From: Kitasatospora sp. SUK 42
Lineage (GTDB): Bacteria; Actinomycetota; Actinomycetes; Streptomycetales; Streptomycetaceae
Length of the DNA: 64,000 nt
Assembly: GCF_015776785.2 (NCBI RefSeq)
Contig: NZ_LFMD02000007.1
Location: 186,001 to 250,000 of the forward strand
Direction of reading: 5' to 3'
This document shows, in pieces, positions 1 through 7,388 of the stretch. Every line of letters begins with the position of its first letter. Position 1 is the first letter of the stretch. A program made the position numbers and the translations under genes. Under the pieces are notes generated by a model, which saw nothing but the letters and a program-made list of their open reading frames with translations, was not told the DNA's origin and did not search any database.

Positions 1-646
1 CGCGGACGGCGATGTCGCGGCCGATCACCCGGGACAGGATCCGGACCTGCTCGACGATGGTGAACGCCTCCTCCCCGGTGAGGACGTACTCCTGGCCCTG
101 GTGCCCGTCCTCGGTGAGGGCGAGCGCCGCGACGGCCGCCACGTCGGCCGGGTCGACCGGCGCGTGCCGCCCCGGGCCGACCGGGTCCAGGACGTACCCC
201 TCCTCCCGGATAGTGGCCGCCCATTCGAGGGCCTCGGTCATGAAGCCGCCGGACCGCAGGACGGTGGCCGGTATCCCGGAGTCGCGGACGAGCTGTTCGC
301 GCTCGTGGTGGTGGCGGCCCATCGCGGGCATGTCGTCGCCGGAGACGAAGCTGGACGACAGCAGCACGACGCGCCCCACCCCGGCCGCCCCGGCGGCGGC
401 GACCGCATGGGCGGTGTGGGTGCTGTCGATGCCCGGTGTGAGCACGAACAGCGCCTCCACCCCGTCGAAGGCGTGCGTCAGCGTCGCGGGCTCGTCCAGG
501 TCGCCGACGACGCGCTCGGCGCTCCAGGGCAGGTCGACGGCGCGGTCGGGGTCGCGTACGAGGGCACGGAACTCCGCGCCCCTCTCGTGCAGTTCCTGGG
601 CGAGTTCACGTCCGATGGTTCCGGTGGCGCCAGTGATCAGGATCAT
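1..646 (-). CDS. NAD(P)-binding NmrA-type oxidoreductase (partial)
   Basis: The gene starts at ATG 646, with GGGGGA a few bases upstream, and runs off the left edge of the window, so its C-terminus is missing. The N-terminus MILITGATGTIGREL is the glycine-rich dinucleotide-binding loop (TGATGxxG) of atypical short-chain dehydrogenases of the NmrA type. Further in are a VVLLSSS strand and a segment like the NmrA family's HHHERE-QLVRDSGIPATVLR. Such proteins act as NAD(P)H-dependent reductases or redox sensors in the cytoplasm. About 215 codons are visible of a usual 270-290. The substrate cannot be predicted. Confidence 0.85.
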   Translation of the reverse strand, partial: MILITGATGTIGRELAQELHERGAEFRALVRDPDRAVDLPWSAERVVGDLDEPATLTHAFDGVEALFVLTPGIDSTHTAHAVAAAGAAGVGRVVLLSSSFVSGDDMPAMGRHHHEREQLVRDSGIPATVLRSGGFMTEALEWAATIREEGYVLDPVGPGRHAPVDPADVAAVAALALTEDGHQGQEYVLTGEEAFTIVEQVRILSRVIGRDIAVR

Positions 647-760
647 CAATTCCCCCAACACCGTTGGCTGTTCGGCGATTATCCCAGCCGGGGAAGCCGG
701 GCGACAGGCGGCCCCGCCGAATGTCGACACCCGTCGCGGCCACCTGTACGCCCCACCTGA

Positions 761-1018
761 TCAGGGTGCCGAGTAGCCCAGGAGCGTCACGATGTTGCTT
801 CCCGGGATGCCCGCGACGCACTGGTACTGGTCGAACTCGCCGGCGTTGAGACCGGCTTTGGCCGCCGCGATACATGCGGACATGGCGTTCGGCCCGTAGA
901 AGGTCTGGCGGTAGGTCGGGGGGTTGAACACGGCCTGAGCGGCCGTGGCGGGAACCATGACGAGACCGGCGGCGATCAGGGTGAGGGCTGCGATACGGCG
1001 ACGCATCGATGCGGTCAT
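761..1018 (-). CDS. Small secreted protein, 85 aa
   Basis: I chose ATG 1018 because AGGAAGG lies 8 bases upstream; an in-frame ATG at 1006 is possible. The N-terminus has a basic MRRR stretch, a hydrophobic core (IAALTLIAAGLVMV) and an ATAAQA signal-peptidase site near residue 29. The mature part is about 55 residues with two cysteines (SACIAAA and QYQCVAG), probably one disulfide. I do not recognise a family. The gene stands alone, with a 272-base gap to the exonuclease gene behind it. Confidence 0.75.
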   Translation of the reverse strand: MTASMRRRIAALTLIAAGLVMVPATAAQAVFNPPTYRQTFYGPNAMSACIAAAKAGLNAGEFDQYQCVAGIPGSNIVTLLGYSAP

Positions 1019-1290
1019 CACTTCGGCCTTCCTGTGACATGGAGCGTGGGTGGTTGATGGAGCCACTCGGAGCGGGGCCGGGCATGGCGGCTTTGCCGAT
1101 GGGCCGAGCCGTGCGGGGCGCCTCGCTGTCAGGCGTTCCGGGAAGCCGAACGCCCTGGCCGGGCTTGCTGATGTGAATGGTCCTTCGATCGCATTCATCT
1201 CAGCTAGCCCGGCTGGCGCACAGCATCTTCCCCGGCGACGAGCCACGTCAAGTAGCGTGCAACACACCGAGTTTGATCCGACTCCAGCAG

Positions 1291-1905
1291 TCAGAAGGAG
1301 TCCGCGATCGCAGGTGCCCCGGCGTTCCGGGTGAGGAAGTGCAGCAGGTTGACGAAGCCGCGCGCGTCGTCGATCGCCTTGTGCGTGTGCTCCACCCCGC
1401 CCAGCCAGTGCGGAGGCAGCTTGGTCGCCGAAAGGTCCGCAGCCGGCCGCCCGGTCAGGGCCACCGTGTACGAGCGCAGGCACAGCGCCGGCCCGTGAAA
1501 GAGGGGATCCTCCTCGTACGGGCCCTGGTGCAGTCCGTACGGGGTGAACCGACGCAGGTAGTAGTCGATCCATATGCCGTCGAGCGAGAGCGGCGCGGCA
1601 GCGAACGCCCGCTGCCCGGGCAGCGAACGGATCCACTCCACGTACCGGCTCATCACGTCGGCGATCGGTTCCGGGTTGGCCGTCGCGGCCTCCCACGTGC
1701 CCGGCTCGGAATCGAACCATTCCTTGGTGCGCGGGTTCGGTGCCGACCCGGGAAGGGGTTCGAGGACGGCCTCGAACTCGCCGAACGTCCGCCCGTCCAT
1801 CGTCGCGGCAACGGATGCGAACGACCTCATCGAATTCGGGCCCGCCCACGGACCATCGACCTCGATGTCGGTCACCACGTATGTCCAGTCGCTCAGTTCA
1901 GTCAT
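1291..1905 (-). CDS. DEDDh-type 3'-5' exonuclease-like protein
   Basis: This 204-residue protein starts at ATG 1905. Near the N-terminus VVTDIEVDG supplies the Asp13/Glu15 pair of the Exo I motif of DnaQ-like exonucleases. Near the C-terminus HTHKAIDDARG matches the Exo III motif (His, then Asp five residues on) of the DEDDh group. The fold predicts two-metal-ion hydrolysis of nucleic-acid 3' ends in the cytoplasm. Its size matches stand-alone exonuclease domains annotated as 3'-5' exoribonuclease. The family call rests on the catalytic motifs; DNA versus RNA substrate is open. Confidence 0.8.
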   Translation of the reverse strand: MTELSDWTYVVTDIEVDGPWAGPNSMRSFASVAATMDGRTFGEFEAVLEPLPGSAPNPRTKEWFDSEPGTWEAATANPEPIADVMSRYVEWIRSLPGQRAFAAAPLSLDGIWIDYYLRRFTPYGLHQGPYEEDPLFHGPALCLRSYTVALTGRPAADLSATKLPPHWLGGVEHTHKAIDDARGFVNLLHFLTRNAGAPAIADSF

Positions 1906-1994
1906 GCGGGCGACGGTACCGCACGGCCGGTTGAGCCGGATTGCCGTGCCGCCGAGCCGAGTTGGGAGACCCGGCTCGGCCACGCTCGGCGCGG

Positions 1995-2168
1995 TCAGGC
2001 GGGTGTGCGTCGTGTCTGGTCGCGGTTCCGGTCCTCGGCGTCGCGGTGCCGGCCGGTCCCGGGCGTCCGAAGGACCGTGATGACGCCCAGGGCGACGGTG
2101 GCGAACGCGAGCGCCAGGAGGACGGCGAAGGCGACGCCGACCAGGAAGGTGAGGGAACCGGGCCTCAT
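1995..2168 (-). CDS. Small single-pass membrane protein, 57 aa
   Basis: The start ATG 2168 overlaps the stop of the preceding gene as ATGA, so translation is probably coupled. Residues about 6-32 form one hydrophobic segment (LTFLVGVAFAVLLALAFATV), followed by a strongly charged tail rich in Arg and Asp. The predicted topology is an N-terminal membrane anchor with a cytoplasmic tail. No family recognised. It would be the third gene of the operon that begins with the RsbW-like ATPase. Confidence 0.55.
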   Translation of the reverse strand: MRPGSLTFLVGVAFAVLLALAFATVALGVITVLRTPGTGRHRDAEDRNRDQTRRTPA

Positions 2169-2416
2169 CCGCGCGCGCCCCCTTCGAGGTCGATGAGGAG
2201 CTGGAGGAGATTGAGGAGAGTGCTGACGGGCGCTTTGCCGAAGTCGACGAGGGTGTGGCCGTCGAGGGTGGTTTCACCGGGGGCGGCGGAGCCCCAGAGG
2301 AGCCCGTACGGGAGGGCGCGTCGGTGCAACTCGCCGAGGAGGGCCGTGATCTGGGCCTCGGTGTAGTCGCGCACCCCGGGGTCGGTCGGGACGAACGGCG
2401 CGTGGCGGAGGTTCAC
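2165..2416 (-). CDS. Small conserved-looking protein, 83 aa, in anti-sigma operon
   Basis: The GTG start at 2416 overlaps the stop of the upstream ATPase gene as GTGA, and its own stop overlaps the next start as ATGA. The 83-residue product has no signal or membrane segment. It contains a helical stretch (DYTEAQITALLGELHRRA) and a C-terminal LLNLLQLLIDLEGG helix. I do not recognise a family. Double overlap coupling suggests it is made in fixed ratio with the ATPase and may be its partner; that is inference. Confidence 0.6.
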   Translation of the reverse strand: MNLRHAPFVPTDPGVRDYTEAQITALLGELHRRALPYGLLWGSAAPGETTLDGHTLVDFGKAPVSTLLNLLQLLIDLEGGARG

Positions 2417-2775
2417 GCGAGGGCGTCCAGCTCGAACCAGATGCTCTTGCCGAGCTTCTGGGGGTCGACGCCCCAGCGGTGGGTGAGGCCGGCGACGAGC
2501 TGGAGCCCCCGGCCGGTCTCGCCGAAGTCGGCGGGCGTGCGCTGCTCGGGGAGGGCGTCGCTCTCGTCGGCGACGGTGACGCGCAGGGTGATGCCGAGGA
2601 GGGAGAAGTGGACCACGGGCGAGGCGGTCCTGCCGTGCCGCCAGGCGTTGACGAGGAGCTCGGCGAGGGCGAGCTCGGCGTCGAAGATGACCTCGGGGTC
2701 CCACCCGACGCGGGTGAGGACGTCCCGGAGGGCCTGCCGGGAGAGGGCGAGCGAGGGCGTGTTACGGGTGCACAC
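2413..2775 (-). CDS. RsbW-like ATP-binding protein (HATPase_c_2)
   Basis: A 120-residue stand-alone GHKL ATPase domain. The N-box is visible as ELLVNAWRHG and the G2 box as GETGRGLQLVAGL. Streptomycetes carry dozens of these anti-sigma-factor-like serine kinases, often beside XRE(DUF5753) and DUF397 genes, exactly as here where the XRE gene is transcribed divergently. The GTG start at 2775 has GGAGG 5 bases upstream. It heads a three-gene operon with GTGA and ATGA overlaps. The cognate partner cannot be named from sequence. Confidence 0.85.
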   Translation of the reverse strand: MCTRNTPSLALSRQALRDVLTRVGWDPEVIFDAELALAELLVNAWRHGRTASPVVHFSLLGITLRVTVADESDALPEQRTPADFGETGRGLQLVAGLTHRWGVDPQKLGKSIWFELDALA

Positions 2776-3070
2776 GGGAACCTCCGTGAGGCGGTGGTGT
2801 GAGGGGGAGGCGAGCCGACGGGTACGTCGCCGTGAGCCAGGCCGAGGGGTGGCTGCTCTTCGGTGCCCGGGCAGCAGGCGCCTAGTGCCCTTGGAGACAG
2901 GCGTTACTGACGATCCATCGAATCGAAGTGAGATTGACCATAACTCAGACCCATGAGAAATTTTCCATGGATCCGCGATATTCCCTCTAACGTGGCATCG
3001 CAGGCCCCGGAATGGACCGTCGCCCGATCAGCGCGGCAGACTGAGACCACCCGTGTCGCGGAAGGATCCA
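2776..3070. promoter_or_regulatory. Divergent intergenic region (ATPase operon / XRE regulator)
   Basis: This 295-base gap separates the leftward ATPase operon from the rightward XRE gene and must hold both promoters. The part near 2900-2990 is clearly more AT-rich than the flanks and includes an ATTGACC motif at about 2933 and the short palindrome TCCATGGA at about 2967. I see no hairpin terminator or extra gene. Confidence 0.4.
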
Positions 3071-3934
3071 ATGGCTCGCACCAACCCAACACTCCGCCAG
3101 CGCCGCCTGGGCGCAGAGCTTCGAAGGATGCGGGAGCAGGCCGGCTTCGGCGGCAGCCAGCTCGGCCGCGCCGTCGGGATGAACCCGGCCCAGGTGACAC
3201 AGATGGAGGCCGGGAAGATCGGCATCAGCGTGGAGCGGCTTCATACGATCGCCGCGACGTGCATGTGCGTCAATGAGCCTCTGATCGCCGCGCTCGCCGA
3301 CATCATCACGAACCGAGGGAAGAGCAGTTGGTGGGAGGAGTACCGGGATGCCCTGGCAACGGACTTCCTTGAGGTTGCAGAACTGGAGAGCGGCGCGGAG
3401 CGGCTGACCACGTACTCAACGTCCTTGGTTCCTGGCCTGCTCCAGACCGGCGCCTACGCCAACGCCCTGTTCGCCCAGACCTACCCTCCGCTGCCCCATC
3501 ATGAGATCGATCTCAGGACAGCCTTCCGCATGCAGCGGCAGCGAGTAGTCCGCTCTGGAGCTACGCCCTACACGGCGTTCGTCCATCAAGCAGCCCTGCA
3601 TATGCAGTTCGGCGGACCGAGGGTGCTCACCGAACAGCTCAAGGCACTCGACATAGACTCAGAGCACCAGAACATCTCTGTGCGAGTGGTGCCATTCAGC
3701 GCAGGAGTCGTCCCGAGTCCCAGCGAGAACTTCACCTACGCGGAAGGGCCCATCACAGAGCTGGACAGCGCAGAGATGGACACCGGCCACGGAATCCGCC
3801 TATTCGATGCTCCGGCCCACCTCGCGAGGTTCCGTGCGCTGATCGCGCAGATGGACTCCACGGCTCTGTCCGAGGAGGCTTCACGAGAGATGATCCGATC
3901 TGTCAAGAAAGAGATGGAACGAGAGCATGACTAG
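3071..3934 (+). CDS. XRE-family HTH regulator with DUF5753 domain (Scr1 type)
   Basis: The 287-residue protein begins with a helix-turn-helix of about 60 residues (LGAELRRMREQAG, then QLGRAVGMNPAQVTQMEAGK), followed by the DUF5753 domain common in actinomycete developmental regulators of the BldB/Scr1 system. I chose ATG 3071 because GGAAGG lies 7 bases upstream; GTG 3053 is an in-frame alternative. Its stop overlaps the DUF397 start by 8 bases, the usual arrangement for these pairs. Members of this family bind DNA and are thought to be modulated by their DUF397 partner. The divergent RsbW-like gene completes the typical set. Confidence 0.92.
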   Translation: MARTNPTLRQRRLGAELRRMREQAGFGGSQLGRAVGMNPAQVTQMEAGKIGISVERLHTIAATCMCVNEPLIAALADIITNRGKSSWWEEYRDALATDFLEVAELESGAERLTTYSTSLVPGLLQTGAYANALFAQTYPPLPHHEIDLRTAFRMQRQRVVRSGATPYTAFVHQAALHMQFGGPRVLTEQLKALDIDSEHQNISVRVVPFSAGVVPSPSENFTYAEGPITELDSAEMDTGHGIRLFDAPAHLARFRALIAQMDSTALSEEASREMIRSVKKEMEREHD

Positions 3935-4130
3935 CTCCACATGGCAGAAGTCCAGCCACTCCGGCGCGACGGACAACTGCGTCGAAGTCCGAACTGCCAA
4001 CGGACTGGTCGAGCTGCGCGAATCCGACGACAGCGAGGTCATAGTCCGCTCCACCCCCGCCATGTTCGCCGCATTCCTCCGCAGCGCTAAAGCCGGCGAG
4101 TTCGACCACCACACTCACCCCACGAACTAA
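3927..4130 (+). CDS. DUF397 protein, copy 1
   Basis: A 67-residue protein that starts WQKSSHSGATDNCVEVR and continues into GLVELRESDD, the standard DUF397 signature. It overlaps the XRE gene by 8 bases, so both are translated from one message. DUF397 proteins act as small partners of the XRE/DUF5753 regulators and have been likened to toxin-antitoxin pairs. A near-identical second copy follows at 4187, including the terminator behind it, so this is a recent tandem duplication. Confidence 0.93.
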   Translation: MTSSTWQKSSHSGATDNCVEVRTANGLVELRESDDSEVIVRSTPAMFAAFLRSAKAGEFDHHTHPTN

Positions 4131-4138
4131 AACCACCG

Positions 4139-4164
4139 GCCCCTCGCTCCACCGAGCGAGGGGC
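4139..4164 (+). terminator. Hairpin terminator after DUF397 copy 1
   Basis: A perfect 10-bp stem GCCCCTCGCT / AGCGAGGGGC with a 6-base loop. The same hairpin recurs at 4399, 5065 and 6153. Confidence 0.75.
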
Positions 4165-4186
4165 TGCTACCAACTGGAAAGCAACC

Positions 4187-4390
4187 GTGGCTAGTTCCGC
4201 CTGGCAGAAGTCCACCCAATCCGCAGCGAATGACAACTGCGTCGAGGTCCGCACCGCCAGCGGGCTGGTCGAGCTACGCGAATCCGACGACAGCGGGGCC
4301 GTCATCCACACCACCCCCGCCATGTTCGCCGCCTTCCTCCGGGGCGCCAAGGCCGGCGAGTTCGACCACCACACCCACCCCACCAACTAA
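4187..4390 (+). CDS. DUF397 protein, copy 2
   Basis: A 67-residue paralogue of the DUF397 protein encoded just upstream, with GTG start at 4187 and GGAAAG 9 bases before it. It keeps WQKS, NCVEVRTA, GLVELRESDDS and AMFAAFL, and differs mainly in the first 15 residues. A terminator lies between the two copies, so copy 2 needs read-through or its own promoter in the 22-base gap. It may bind the same XRE regulator as copy 1 with altered affinity (inference). Confidence 0.9.
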   Translation: MASSAWQKSTQSAANDNCVEVRTASGLVELRESDDSGAVIHTTPAMFAAFLRGAKAGEFDHHTHPTN

Positions 4391-4398
4391 AACCACCG

Positions 4399-4424
4399 GC
4401 CCCTCGCTCCACCGAGCGAGGGGC
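4399..4424 (+). terminator. Hairpin terminator after DUF397 copy 2
   Basis: The stem GCCCCTCGCT / AGCGAGGGGC with loop CCACCG is identical to the hairpin behind the first DUF397 copy. Confidence 0.75.
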
Positions 4425-4594
4425 CGCTACAGCACGAAGCCGAGAGCCCCGGACCGCCAGGACGACCCTCGCGATTTGGCAGAATCGGATCGGTCGGGAT
4501 ATCACAAGTAACTGTCAACAACCGGAACTTGCAGCCCGGCAGCCGACCGAATACACCCGTCGGATCGGACGGGGAGGACAGCTAGGAGATCTCC

Positions 4595-4999
4595 ATGGAG
4601 CGAGTGCCGGCGGACCGCGTCGACTACGAAGACGACGGTCTCCACTACCTGGACGGCACGCCCTTCACCGGAGTCGCGTTCACGGAGAAGGACGGCTCCC
4701 TCAGGTCCGAGGCGACCTACCAGGAGGGCCTGCGGTGGGGGCCGACGAAGGAGTGGTACCCGTCGGGGCAGCCCATGGTGGACTCGACGTTCATGCGGGG
4801 GGAACTGCACGGCCGGGCTCGGGAGTGGCACAGGAACGGGCAGCTCGCGGAGGACGGCGAGTACGAGTACGGCATCACGCTGTGGGCGAAGCAGTGGGAC
4901 GAGAACGGTGTCCTCGAAGACGACCACACGCTGACGGAATCCGACTCGGACCATCAGACGCTGCTGCACTTCCGGGCGCTCTACGGCGGAGCGTCGTAA
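4595..4999 (+). CDS. MORN-variant (YwqK-like) repeat protein, 134 aa
   Basis: The protein contains repeated WYPSGQ / WHRNGQ / WDENGV units (residues about 50-115) in the pattern of the MORN_2 variant repeat, as in YwqK-type proteins often annotated as antitoxins or immunity proteins. It starts at ATG 4595 with AGGAGAT just upstream. It has no signal peptide, so it acts in the cytoplasm. No toxin gene sits next to it. The repeat call is good; the immunity role is a family-based guess. Confidence 0.75.
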   Translation: MERVPADRVDYEDDGLHYLDGTPFTGVAFTEKDGSLRSEATYQEGLRWGPTKEWYPSGQPMVDSTFMRGELHGRAREWHRNGQLAEDGEYEYGITLWAKQWDENGVLEDDHTLTESDSDHQTLLHFRALYGGAS

Positions 5000-5064
5000 C
5001 CGTCACGGAACCGCCACCCACCTGTCCGACGAGATGACCACCCCATACCCGCTCGCGGATACCA

Positions 5065-5096
5065 CCGGCCCCTCGCTCCACCGAGCGAGGGGCCGG
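5065..5096. terminator. Bidirectional hairpin between convergent genes
   Basis: It has the same core stem as the DUF397 terminators, extended to 13 bp (CCGGCCCCTCGCT... with its complement). It lies between the rightward MORN gene and the leftward BP74-like gene and can serve both. Confidence 0.75.
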
Positions 5097-5138
5097 CGCA
5101 ACTGGCTCACGTGGGCCGGTGCGGTGTTACGGGTGCGC

Positions 5139-5489
5139 TCAGCTGTCGAGCTCGCGGGTGATCTTCGAGCGGGCGGGCGCCCAGATGTTGCCCGGCAGGA
5201 AGCCCTCCTGGCCGACGTCGTCCAGCTGCATCGCGACGTAGTGCGCCGAGGCGTCGCAGTCGTCGTCCGCCTCGTGGAAGAACGTGATGCTGCCGGGATC
5301 CAGGTGGAAGTTCCACTCCGGGTTGTGGTCCGCTTTCTCCGCGACGACCCGGCCCTGGACGTGCACCTTGGAGTCCTCGATCCCCGTCAGGATGTCCCGG
5401 GCCTGCCGGATCTTCTCCTCATCGTCGAGCTGGAAGATGAACTCGTCATCGTTCGGGGCTGCTTCGAGGCCGAAACGGGCGGTCGCCAT
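5139..5489 (-). CDS. BP74-like N-terminal domain protein, 116 aa
   Basis: The sequence pattern (F-F-QL-D-KI-ARDIL-G, then KVHVQGRVV, NPEWNFHLDP, ITFFHEADDDCDAS, and a C-terminal FLPG-IWAP-SK) matches the small bacterial relatives of the Dictyostelium cAMP-regulated protein BP74, often annotated calmodulin-like in Streptomyces. The characteristic W-FHLDP core and the single Cys are present. ATG 5489 has AGGAG 8 bases upstream. There is no signal peptide. The biochemical function of the bacterial members is unknown to me. Confidence 0.7.
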   Translation of the reverse strand: MATARFGLEAAPNDDEFIFQLDDEEKIRQARDILTGIEDSKVHVQGRVVAEKADHNPEWNFHLDPGSITFFHEADDDCDASAHYVAMQLDDVGQEGFLPGNIWAPARSKITRELDS

Positions 5490-5629
5490 GGTGCGCTCCT
5501 GTGCGAGTCCTGGTCACGGGATTCCGTCGGATCCGGACAGTAGTGCAGCATCCGTTCCGAGATCACGGACCAGCCCGAAACACCACCCGAGCGGGGGAAC
5601 CGGCCAGTTCGACGGCGCCCGCCTCGCGG

Positions 5630-5662
5630 AACGAGCCCCCTCCTTGGTGGAGGGGGCTCGTT
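5630..5662. terminator. Strong hairpin terminator
   Basis: A 14-bp perfect stem AACGAGCCCCCTCC / GGAGGGGGCTCGTT with loop TTGGT, just downstream of the leftward gene that ends at 5679. A T-rich tract follows on the plus strand. Confidence 0.8.
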
Positions 5663-5678
5663 GGTTCTGTTCTTCAGG

Positions 5679-6020
5679 TCAGGAATTCGTCTCACAGATC
5701 GCGTAGGCCTGGATCGTCCCGTTGTGGGCCTTGGCCACCCAGGACTTCTGGTCGGCCTCGGAGGGGGTGTTGGTGTCCACCGTGTCCGCGGGGCTGCCGC
5801 CATAGGTGTAGACGGGCTGCCAGTGGTACCCGCCGCCGATCAGGTGGGTGCCGCTCGGACAGGTGGCCCTCGACGGCTGGCCCGGCTGGCTCACGGGCCC
5901 GGCAACCACCTGCGTGGTCGTCGCAGCAGCGGTCGTGGCGGTGGCCAGCCCGAACGACGTGGCGGCGAGCAGAGCGCCGGCCACAGCGACTCCCACTCGC
6001 AGGCTCTTTCGAATACGCAT
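5679..6020 (-). CDS. Secreted protein, 113 aa, unknown function
   Basis: It begins at ATG 6020 with GGGAG 4 bases upstream. The signal peptide is clear: MRIRKSLR, a hydrophobic core (VGVAVAGALLAATSFGLA) and an alanine-rich cleavage zone. The mature part carries two cysteines (RATCPSG and YAICETNS) and aromatic GGGYHWQPVYTYGG. The SGTHLIGGGY motif with widely spaced Cys occurs in small exported actinomycete proteins; I do not recognise a named family. It lies between two hairpins, so it is probably monocistronic. Confidence 0.75.
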   Translation of the reverse strand: MRIRKSLRVGVAVAGALLAATSFGLATATTAAATTTQVVAGPVSQPGQPSRATCPSGTHLIGGGYHWQPVYTYGGSPADTVDTNTPSEADQKSWVAKAHNGTIQAYAICETNS

Positions 6021-6152
6021 GGTTCTCCCAACTCGAAGCGCCCAGGATCGAGCGTTGCGCATCGGAAGCTATGGCAGCAGGGACCGGTTCGGGTGCGGAA
6101 CAGGTCCGTGATCACCCGAAGGAGGGCATGGATTGGGGAGGTTGATCGGATT

Positions 6153-6182
6153 CGGCCCCTCGCTCCGCCGAGCGAGGGGCCG
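6153..6182. terminator. Hairpin terminator (fourth copy of the family)
   Basis: The stem CGGCCCCTCGCT / AGCGAGGGGCCG, loop CCGCCG, differs from the DUF397 hairpins by one loop base. It lies 70 bases downstream of the leftward gene ending at 6252. Confidence 0.75.
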
Positions 6183-6251
6183 ATGGGCTGCCGGAGCTGG
6201 TCCGGCGAGCTGTGCGCTGCGGTGTGCGCACGATCGTGGGGTCGGGACGCT

Positions 6252-7190
6252 CTAGCCGTGCGTCACGCACTTGTTGGCGCTGTTGGACCACAGGCCCTGG
6301 AGGTCGAACGTGCCGGTGCTCAGGGTGACGTAGGCGTCGAGGTTGACGCACTCGTCGCCGATCTCACCGCCGCCGCCGTTCCAGCCGATGCTGGGCCAGA
6401 AGTCGGTGACGGTCTCGGCGTACTCGTGGGTCTCCGTGGACTCGATACCGGAGAGCAGCCGCCCGTCGGTGAACGTGGTGCAGGCACCGGCCCCGTTGTC
6501 CGGGATGTACGGCAGGTTGGTGTAGGCCAGGGTGCCGTACGCGCTGCTGGTCTTGTCGTGCCAGGCGCAGAAGCCGGAGTTGGGGAACCCGTCCGGGTGG
6601 GTGCCCGTGGGCGAGACGACCACGTACTGGGCGTTGAGGTTGGGCGCCTGGGCGGTGTTGCCGAAGTGGGCGGCGGCCTTGCCCGCCTCGGCGGCGATCT
6701 GGGCGGCGGTCGCGTTGGCGGGCTCGGCGGCGGAGTTGTCGAACCAGACGCCGGCCAGCGGGGAGGACGCCGGGTGCTGGACGTGGATGCCCTGGGTGCC
6801 GCAGGTGGCGGTGCCCTTGGCCACGCCCTCGCAGTACTGGGAGAGGATGGTGCCCCAGGTGTCCTGGCCGCCGTACAGGCCCTTGAACATCTTCTGCATG
6901 TCGGTGGCCACCCCGGCAGGGTCGGAGGACCACTGCGAACCCCAGAAGACCAGGTAGACCTTCGGTGTCGGGGACACCACGCCCTGGGTGGCGGCGGAGC
7001 CCACCTTCAGCGTGTTGTTCGTGCCGGCCGCCCGCTGTCCTGCGGCGGTGGGGTGGAGCGGCTTGGCCCCGAAGTGGGCGGTTGCCGGGGCGGGTTGCGC
7101 CTCGGCTCCGGTCGCCAGCGAGGTGGTGCCGAAAGCGGCCAGGGCCAGCGCGGTCAGGGTGGTGGCGGCGGCCTTCAACGGCTTGCGCAT
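6252..7190 (-). CDS. Secreted metalloprotease-like protein, 312 aa
   Basis: ATG 7190 was chosen for the signal peptide that follows (MRKPLKAAATTLTALALAAFG, cleavage near AQA at about 32) and GGGAGC upstream. The mature part has six or more cysteines and a C-terminal segment STETHEYAETVTDFWPSIGW followed by GGGEIGDEC. His255-Glu256 with Glu259 and Asp263 looks like a zinc site of the HExxE/D kind, and the layout resembles extracellular proteins of streptomycetes usually left as hypothetical. Peptidase activity is inferred from this motif only. The gene is probably monocistronic, bounded by the hairpin at 6153. Confidence 0.65.
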   Translation of the reverse strand: MRKPLKAAATTLTALALAAFGTTSLATGAEAQPAPATAHFGAKPLHPTAAGQRAAGTNNTLKVGSAATQGVVSPTPKVYLVFWGSQWSSDPAGVATDMQKMFKGLYGGQDTWGTILSQYCEGVAKGTATCGTQGIHVQHPASSPLAGVWFDNSAAEPANATAAQIAAEAGKAAAHFGNTAQAPNLNAQYVVVSPTGTHPDGFPNSGFCAWHDKTSSAYGTLAYTNLPYIPDNGAGACTTFTDGRLLSGIESTETHEYAETVTDFWPSIGWNGGGGEIGDECVNLDAYVTLSTGTFDLQGLWSNSANKCVTHG

Positions 7191-7388
7191 GCGTCTGCTC
7201 CCGAGTGTGAGGGTGTGGGAGGGGCGTACGGGCGTTGCTTGGAGCCCCGACACCACACCAGCCCGCCGGTCGGTTCGTCCAGATGCGCGAACACGGGGTC
7301 AGGAAGTCTTTGCCATGCCCATACCAGGCCCTTGTACGGTGCGCGGCGACACCGCCGGGGACCGTCGACCGCGCGGGAGCATGGGTGA

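Larger units (their letters stand above)
3927..4424 (+). repeat. Tandem duplication of DUF397 gene plus terminator
   Basis: The segment 3927-4164 is repeated at 4187-4424 with a 260-base period. It covers the whole DUF397 gene, the short 3' linker and the hairpin. The protein copies are the same length and agree at most positions, with runs such as CVEVRTA and GLVELRESDDS shared. Copy 2 lacks the overlap with the XRE gene because only the DUF397 unit was duplicated. Confidence 0.85.

Noticed and set aside
1050..1334. 94-residue plus-strand frame in the gap before the exonuclease gene
   Set aside because: No ribosome site and no protein-like pattern.
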